The notes under the pieces were generated by a model that searched no databases, was not told the origin of the DNA, and saw nothing but the letters and a program-made list of their open reading frames with translations. Below, piece after piece: positions 42,868 to 48,938 of a stretch of DNA of 48,938 nucleotides; the stretch's first letter is position 1, and each line of letters starts with the position of its first letter. The stretch is from Nemertoderma westbladi (lineage: Eukaryota > Xenacoelomorpha > Nemertodermatida > Nemertodermatidae). The stretch spans positions 1 through 48,938 of the forward strand of contig JAUCBJ010002848.1 of NCBI GenBank assembly GCA_032718475.1, in the 5' to 3' direction. A program made the translations under genes and the position numbers.

Positions 42868-45800
42868 TTCAATTTTAAACGTTAATAACTCGGCCAATCT
42901 TTGATGAAATCTATCCAAACTTGGTACACATGTTGTATGGCAAAAGTTTAGAAATTTTCCAAGTAGAATTTCCGTGTGGCCTTCGAGAAGCTAAGATAAT
43001 AGCAGTTAATTAGTTAATTAAGTTGATTACGGTAAAAACACCATTTTCAACCTGCCTTTTAAAGGAAATTAATTGTTTTACAGTATAAGACTTCAATAAT
43101 TATACTTAAAAAATATACAGATGTAATCCGCATACTCCATTCTATTATAGTTTTTAATTAGTTCAAGTGATTTGCTTTAATAATCGTGTCTTTAATTGAT
43201 CTAAAGTAATTAAACCGGCATAAAAAATGTATTCTCATTAAATACTGCTCATTTATTGGTTAACATCCAAGTTGGCTTGATTCCCAGCAACACTTGAGGT
43301 ATTCAGTCAGCCTTGCTTGTAAGAGGCAGACTGCTGCTGCTGCTAGTAGCCATCCATTCACTCACTCTCCATTGAACTGGCTGATTGGAGGTGTGTGTGT
43401 ATCGGGTTCAATGACATTAATATTATTACTAAAGTAACGTCGGGATGTTAATATTCACTGGAGCTATGAGTCTCTCTGGTTAGTTGAATGAATGAAATAA
43501 ATAATTGTTTTACTGTTCCGAATATCAATGTTTATTTCTGTAGGCCAACTTACTGTATTATTATTTAATCTAAATGTACATAATAGTTTAAATAAATTAT
43601 TTCACAATTTCATTCCAATTCATACTGCTTACGCAACCATGCTAATTAGGTATATTAAATGGCAGGATTGTTTTTAATTAAAATTTTTACAGAGCAAACA
43701 AGTATATTGTATTTAACTGAAAGTTAATTTATTTCGGTAAGTAGGCCTTGCGGTTTGTTAGTTTAGTTAGTATAATAAGTATCAAATATATTACGTGCTG
43801 CTGTACAGTAAACGCGGCTTTGCGTTATTGAATTACAGAATTGGCGGTACAAAGTACATTAATAGGGATCAGGCATATTGCATTTATATAATTGTTGTTG
43901 TAAATGTACAATAATATGCGCCACTTTTATTTTAGTAACTGCAATGTGTATTTCATTTGTACCTGCAACCCATTAAAAAGGGCAGCTGAACATATCGCGG
44001 ACAGGCTGACTATTCACCATAACAAAAAAACCCAAATCGCCGCAGTTCCACTTACAGTTCCATATTATTCTGTTTTGCAATTCAACCCAATTTATCTGCT
44101 CTCTGCTACACGCGGTTTTATCCACGAGTTTTGTAAAGTCCCGACTTATCGGGAATGACATGAACTTAGCGTCCGGAATATTCTGATCAGATTAAATCTA
44201 CTTGGCGCTGTAATACTGCATCCCGTTGTACCAGAAGTTATTAAAACATACCGGCCCCTCAAATGCGCTTGCAGTGGGTTAGAGAACAACATATACCGCC
44301 CCAGTACAACCGCTATTTTGATAAGGTCCAATATATAATATATATATATGGTCTAACATATGATAGTTCACTAATCAGCTAATAGGCCTATTAATTCGTG
44401 AGATTTCAATTTATAAATAAAACTAATATACGAGCTCATATGAGCTCAATTGATTGATTGATTGAAGGTATGACCGTTGTTGTGGGGGACTAGGTCTACC
44501 TGTCTAGCAGCTAATAACTCGTCCGTGGAGAGAATAATATAAGTCGAGGAACATAACGAAACGCGTTTAATTTATTTATTTATTCCAATTGGGGATGCTT
44601 TCTAACGCGGGAATGCGGTGCTATTAAACATCAACACATTCCTGCGCGTGCGTCGATATTGTGCACCCTAATACTAACAACCCACCCAGACACCCCCTAC
44701 CCCTCACCCCCCCCCCCCCCCCCCCCCATCACCCAACATTACTATGTATAGATCAATGCAGCTCAATATATTAGTAAAGGTATCGTCTGATTAGCTTTCC
44801 TACACATGACCTCTTATCCTTGTAGTTGTTTATTTATTTACACTATTTTTTGTTGAGTAAATCTTTCTGATAGGGGGGGGGGGGGGGGGGGGGGGGACTT
44901 ACTCTGGACGAGCGCAACGATTGAACGACGCTTATAATAATTAAGACGAGTACGGCGTTGATTATATTCATATACACCACCTGGCTTTGCATATTTAACG
45001 TGCGATTGGAAATAAGTTCGTTCTACCCTTCCGTGGGTGGTAGATGTCACGGTTATGTATTGGTGGTTGAGAAGGGTGGGGGGGGGGGGGGGATTAAAAG
45101 GGGTGAACACGTACTGTCCCCCTTTCTTTGATTGATTGGTGGTGTGGGTAAATTTCTCAAAACCTGATTTTGTGATACAGTCGCTTAATTTTAATTTGTA
45201 TCTCATAACTGGACCTCGTGCTGCGCGAAGGCCCCACGAACGTGTACTGTACTGTATGTCCGCAATTTATCTCATAATGGCATCCATCTGTCAATACCAT
45301 CATATGCTGCCACTGTTCTCAACTCTACAGTACTTGGCCGTCTTTAACCACTCGCTACAATGAAAGGGTAGTGTATATTAACCACTATTTGTTATGTTAT
45401 TTGTACTGTTTGTAAGGTAAGCTCCTTAATGTACTTGTTTTGTAAATTTGAGGCTATACATAGAAATGCATTATTATTATTATTATTAATATTACTGCCT
45501 CAGAATCGACCCGTCGCTTTAGTTAAGCACGGCACAATCGCGAGTTGACTTAAATATTCGTACGATATCCAATACGTACGATCAATATGTACGGCAACAA
45601 TCGTTCGTAAAATTATGTATTTTACTCTCAGTGCTGCAATATTATTTTGTTACTACGAACATTATCATTTGTTAAAGTATTTACGTTTAATCTTAAATTC
45701 ATATGATTAATCGTAATGTTATATTCACACTCGCCCAGTCGTTGTGATTGTGACCACCTTTCGACCACCAGTCTAATAATAGTTTTACTCATAAAACAAA

Positions 45801-46008
45801 TATTATTATCAGTAGGTAATTTGCGACATCAACGTAGTTTACGAAGGTTCATTAATCGATATTTTAATCGTTTTTACAGCGAACAATACGAGATGGGTAT
45901 AGATTCGCACTACATGGTTACATAATAATATGTCCTGGCGAGGCTGATCCGACCTCGGCCAATTAAATCTCGTTAAATTGTTACTTAATTGTTAAATTCT
46001 CAATTAAG
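42868..46008. other. Gene-free stretch
   Basis: No recognisable protein domain on either strand. Short open frames (for example 43904-44158 and 45716-45925) match nothing I know. G/C runs lie at 44707, 44873 and 45078, and an (ATT)n run near 45470. Confidence 0.45.
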
Positions 46009-46081
46009 GGAAAGGAGCAAGTTACAGTGGAACTTTATTCTAACCAAAACGATAAATGAAAATCAGTAGAACACGTTACAC
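46009..46081 (+). repeat. Dispersed GGAGCAAGTTACAG motif, single copy
   Basis: AAAGGAGCAAGTTACAGTGG ... CTAACCAAAACGATAAATGA ... ACACGTTACA is a diverged version of the unit amplified at 41568-42125. Other single copies are at 14609-14678 and 14716-14777 (minus), 32142-32195 (plus) and about 40957-41006 (minus). Confidence 0.7.
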
Positions 46082-47404
46082 AGTTTTATTTTTTGGTAAT
46101 CAAATCTTCTTGGTGGTCAATAGCTGCTATTTTGAAAAGGTCAACTGGAAATCTATGAGTATTCTCGTGGTCACCACTCCTAACTACATTTGCGATTACT
46201 CGGGCTATCAACACAACACGCTAGACGAACCTTTAGGTAAATATATTATTGTGATTATGTTACTGAACGAATATTATACCACTGTGAACACTCAATCTGT
46301 ATTTTATTACCTCGAATCATCAATAACTACTTATGAAACCCTCGACCGGGACTCTTAACTTCGGCCATACAACTGAATTTGGGTTAGGATAGACACCAAT
46401 AATGGTAGAAGCAGACCCAACGCTGATTTAAGGTTGATATGATAGACATATGGTGTATAGACATTGCTTACCGGTACTTGTTTTGCATTAGGTCAATTGT
46501 TAACTGGTCAACTCGGTTTAAACTCATTCAGACAAGACATTCACTATCGTAGGCAATACCTATATAATAGCAGTATGAATGTCGGTAAAGTGAAACATTT
46601 TAGCTGTGTGACGATATTTCGACATGCATATTTGCCTCATCGATAGTTGAAATTAGTCAATAGGCCTACTGCCTACTGCCATACAGTCAGGATATGTTTG
46701 TAGGCCTACTGCACAGTTACAGTGGGTCATAGATGCGCTTGACAAACATGAACCTTTGTTAGGTGGCCTAGTGATAAATTGACTGATTGATGCATATGGG
46801 TCAGTGAAAAGACTTTTTGAAATTATCATTATGTGGATAGGGCTGAGTGGTTCAGTAAGCCTACTACTTGCATACCGGTCAGGCAATCTGCGTGTTTATA
46901 ATTGTGAATTGATTCATTTAATCAATGTTCATCACCATGAATTTCATTAATTGTGGTGTCAAAAGACGCACAAGACTCTCCGCTTTTATTTGATATAAGC
47001 CATACCGGTATATGAAATGATTGGGATTAAATGTGTATTTTAATTGGTCTAAAATCATCCTCCATAGAAACCAATATAAGAAATTATCTGAGCACTGCGT
47101 AGTGACGTCAAATATGTGGCAGCCATTCACAGTCGATTTTCAAAATTGGCTTCCCGGGCTTATTTAAACCCGCCATTTCGACCGTTTCCACGTGTTTTTT
47201 ATTTTACAAAAAACACACCCCGCCACTCGATTCAGGGCACCTTGTTACCCCTTATTCGATTGTTTCTAGCGTTTGTTCGCGTTTGTTAGCGCACCAACCC
47301 TATTGTCTGTCCAGGATTTGGAAGTCCATTAGAATAAAACGGAACTTCAAAGTTCGATTATTTTAGGGCAGCAGGAGTACCAGTAGGCCTACTCTTATAT
47401 GGGA

Positions 47405-47800
47405 GTCCATGCTGGGCTCTAACCGCAGAGGATACAAAATCTCTGGATGGCACTTTCACAAGAATGCTGCGCCGGGTTCATCGTGTCAAGTACAATGAAC
47501 ACATCTCCAATCAAACTCTATACAACCTTGGAGATGTTGCATTAATCTCACGTAGCTTGACAATTGAACAGAACCGCCTCCACTTTGCAGCACATTGCTT
47601 TCCCCGTGAGCGCAGCCATTGCATAATATTGAGTTTTGGCGGCCTCATGGAGTGAATAAGCATGGTGGATAGCGCATGCATCTGATGCATCTTAAAGGAC
47701 ACTGAAGCTGATATAGCAAATGTCATGGGTGATAAGGAATTGTGGTGGCGCAATTTTGTAGACAAGCCGGTACAGCATTCTTTATGTAATATATATAATG
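47405..47800 (+). pseudogene. Non-LTR retrotransposon ORF2 C-terminal tail, copy 2
   Basis: Homologous along its length to 18693-19088. Translation gives WALTAEDTKSLDGTFTRMLR, NEHISNQTLYNLGDV, IEQNRLHFAAHCF and a frameshifted remainder ending in the same AAGCCGGTACAGCATTC. Stops and a deletion (the DTGLED region is shortened) show it is dead. It lies inside the inverted duplication 46159-48938. Confidence 0.78.
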
Positions 47801-48246
47801 CAGCTGCAATGCAAAATACCAATAGTAGTAGTAACAATATACACATCATACGGCATCCATCCCACACTAGACAAGGCACAGAGCAAAGTGGTGATAATTA
47901 ATATGTTCACACTGCATTTGTACTGTTAAGTGTCAACTCGAAAGAATTAGAAGCTAAATCTAAGCTGATGTCGCCTAATAATTTCACCACCTAGAGGCAG
48001 ACTGGGTTACTGCAGTCGGATTAAGACCTCACAAAAATTCTGTCTGAGGTCTAGTATATGTGCCAGGTATCAATCAAAATCGAGTTATATTGGTGTTGTA
48101 AGGGTCTCAATCAGGAAGAAAGGATTATAAACAATAATATGAAATGGCTGAAGGTTTTATTTCAGACATTTCTAAAATGTTTAAATTTCAGACCACTAGC
48201 GGTAGACTGGAGAACTTCCGAGGGATTTCCGACCCAACGTCCGTCT

Positions 48247-48716
48247 TCTTCCATTGGTGTCTATCATATCAACCTTAATTCAGCGGATTGTTGGGTCTGC
48301 TTCTACCATTGGTGTCTATCATATCAACCCTAAACCAGCGGATTGTTGGGTCTGCTTCTACCATTGGTGTCTATCCTATCAACCCTAAACCACCGGATTG
48401 TTGGGTCTGCTTCTACCATTGGTGTCTATCATATCAACCCTAAATCAGCGGATTGTTGGGTCTGCTTCTACCTTTGGTGTCTATCCTATCAACCCTAAAC
48501 CAGCGGATTGTTGGGTCTGCTTCTACCTTTGGTGTCTATCCTATCAACCCTAAATCAGCGGATTGTTGGGTCTGCTTCTACCATTGGTGTCTATCATATC
48601 AACCCTAAATCAGCGGATTGTTGGGTCTGCTTCTACCATTGGTGTCTATCCTATCAACCCTAAACCAGCGGATTGTTGGGTCTGCTTCTACCATTGGTGT
48701 CTATCCTATCAACCCA
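48247..48716 (+). repeat. 55-bp tandem array
   Basis: Eight to nine copies of CTACCATTGGTGTCTATCAT followed by ATCAACCCTAAATCAGCGGA and TTGTTGGGTCTGCTT. One inverted copy lies at about 46384-46445 in the opposite arm of the enclosing inverted repeat. Confidence 0.95.
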
Positions 48717-48938
48717 AATTCAGTTGTATGGCCGAAGTTAAGAGTCCCGTTAGAGGGTTTCTTAAGTAGTTATTGATGATTCGAGGTACTAAAATACAGA
48801 TTGAGAGTTCACAGTGGTATAATATTCGTTCAGTAATATAATCACAATAATAAGTTTTCCAAAAGGTTCATCTAGTGTGTTGATAACCCGAGTAATCGCA
48901 AATGTACAGTAGTTAGGAGTGGTGACCACGAGACTAAT

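Larger units (their letters stand above)
46159..48938. mobile_element. Large inverted-repeat (foldback) element, right end outside the window
   Basis: 46159-46445 and about 48680-48938 are inverted copies of each other, highly similar. Examples are CTCGTGGTCACCACTCCTAA, GAACGAATATTATACCACTG, TACCTCGAATCATCAATAAC and AACTTCGGCCATACAACTGA, each found forward on the left and reversed on the right. The arms include a copy of the 55-bp unit that is tandemly repeated on the right side. Between them is a second copy of the LINE tail. The left boundary is uncertain because the right arm is cut by the window end. Confidence 0.82.

Noticed and set aside
46056-46358. 100-codon plus-strand frame in the left arm of the inverted duplication
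   Set aside because: The inverted copy at the right end carries an indel and an in-frame stop, and the frame matches no family, so coding is unlikely.

Overview
The window is nuclear DNA of an animal, most likely a marine invertebrate. Genes are sparse and split or widely spaced, there are no bacterial-style operons, and much of the sequence is retroelement debris, tRNA-derived SINEs, minisatellites and large inverted repeats. Short words such as TAGGCCTA and ACCGGTA recur throughout, and long pure G or C runs are unusually common. The species cannot be named from the sequence alone.

Three host genes are supported, all on the minus strand. (1) A globin gene with a 5.9-kb intron: exon 1 at 12934-13193 encodes an acylation-type N-terminus (MGCLCGKC) and helices A-B, and exon 2 at 6851-7061 encodes helices E-F. 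The introns sit at the B12.2 and G7.0 positions. The product looks like a membrane-anchored globin X, but the distal E7 residue is Leu. The last exon was not found. (2) At 23305-28356, the APC1 (ANAPC1) scaffold subunit of the anaphase-promoting complex, as one uninterrupted 1683-codon frame that lacks the extreme C-terminus. (3) At 35141-36454, a 437-codon BCL2L13 (Bcl-rambo)-like Bcl-2 family protein with a C-terminal tail anchor, also a single frame.

Layout: 1-6030 is dominated by two adjacent minisatellites (39-bp and 31-bp units). 6030-13200 is the globin gene, whose large intron holds a SINE, dispersed repeats, a Penelope-like element and a second SINE fragment. 13200-23300 holds an inverted-repeat element (14294-14930), a 1.75-kb foldback element with a 22-bp tandem array and a captured LINE tail (17523-19277), a LINE fragment, another palindrome, and a 21-bp minisatellite. 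APC1 follows. Then come a palindromic element with a SINE inserted in one arm (28911-30133), a decayed Ty3/gypsy integrase, a probable LTR, and the BCL2L13-like gene. 38.5-40.4 kb is a decayed LINE with a hairpin element inserted in it. 40.4-48.9 kb has an 86-bp tandem array, further foldbacks, and a large inverted duplication (46159 to the window end) that encloses a second copy of the same LINE tail and a 55-bp tandem array.

The three genes have unrelated roles (heme protein, cell-cycle ubiquitin ligase scaffold, mitochondrial Bcl-2 family protein) and nothing suggests they work together. The unusual content is the density of foldback structures, several of which share internal sequences, carry tandem arrays, or are nested in one another.
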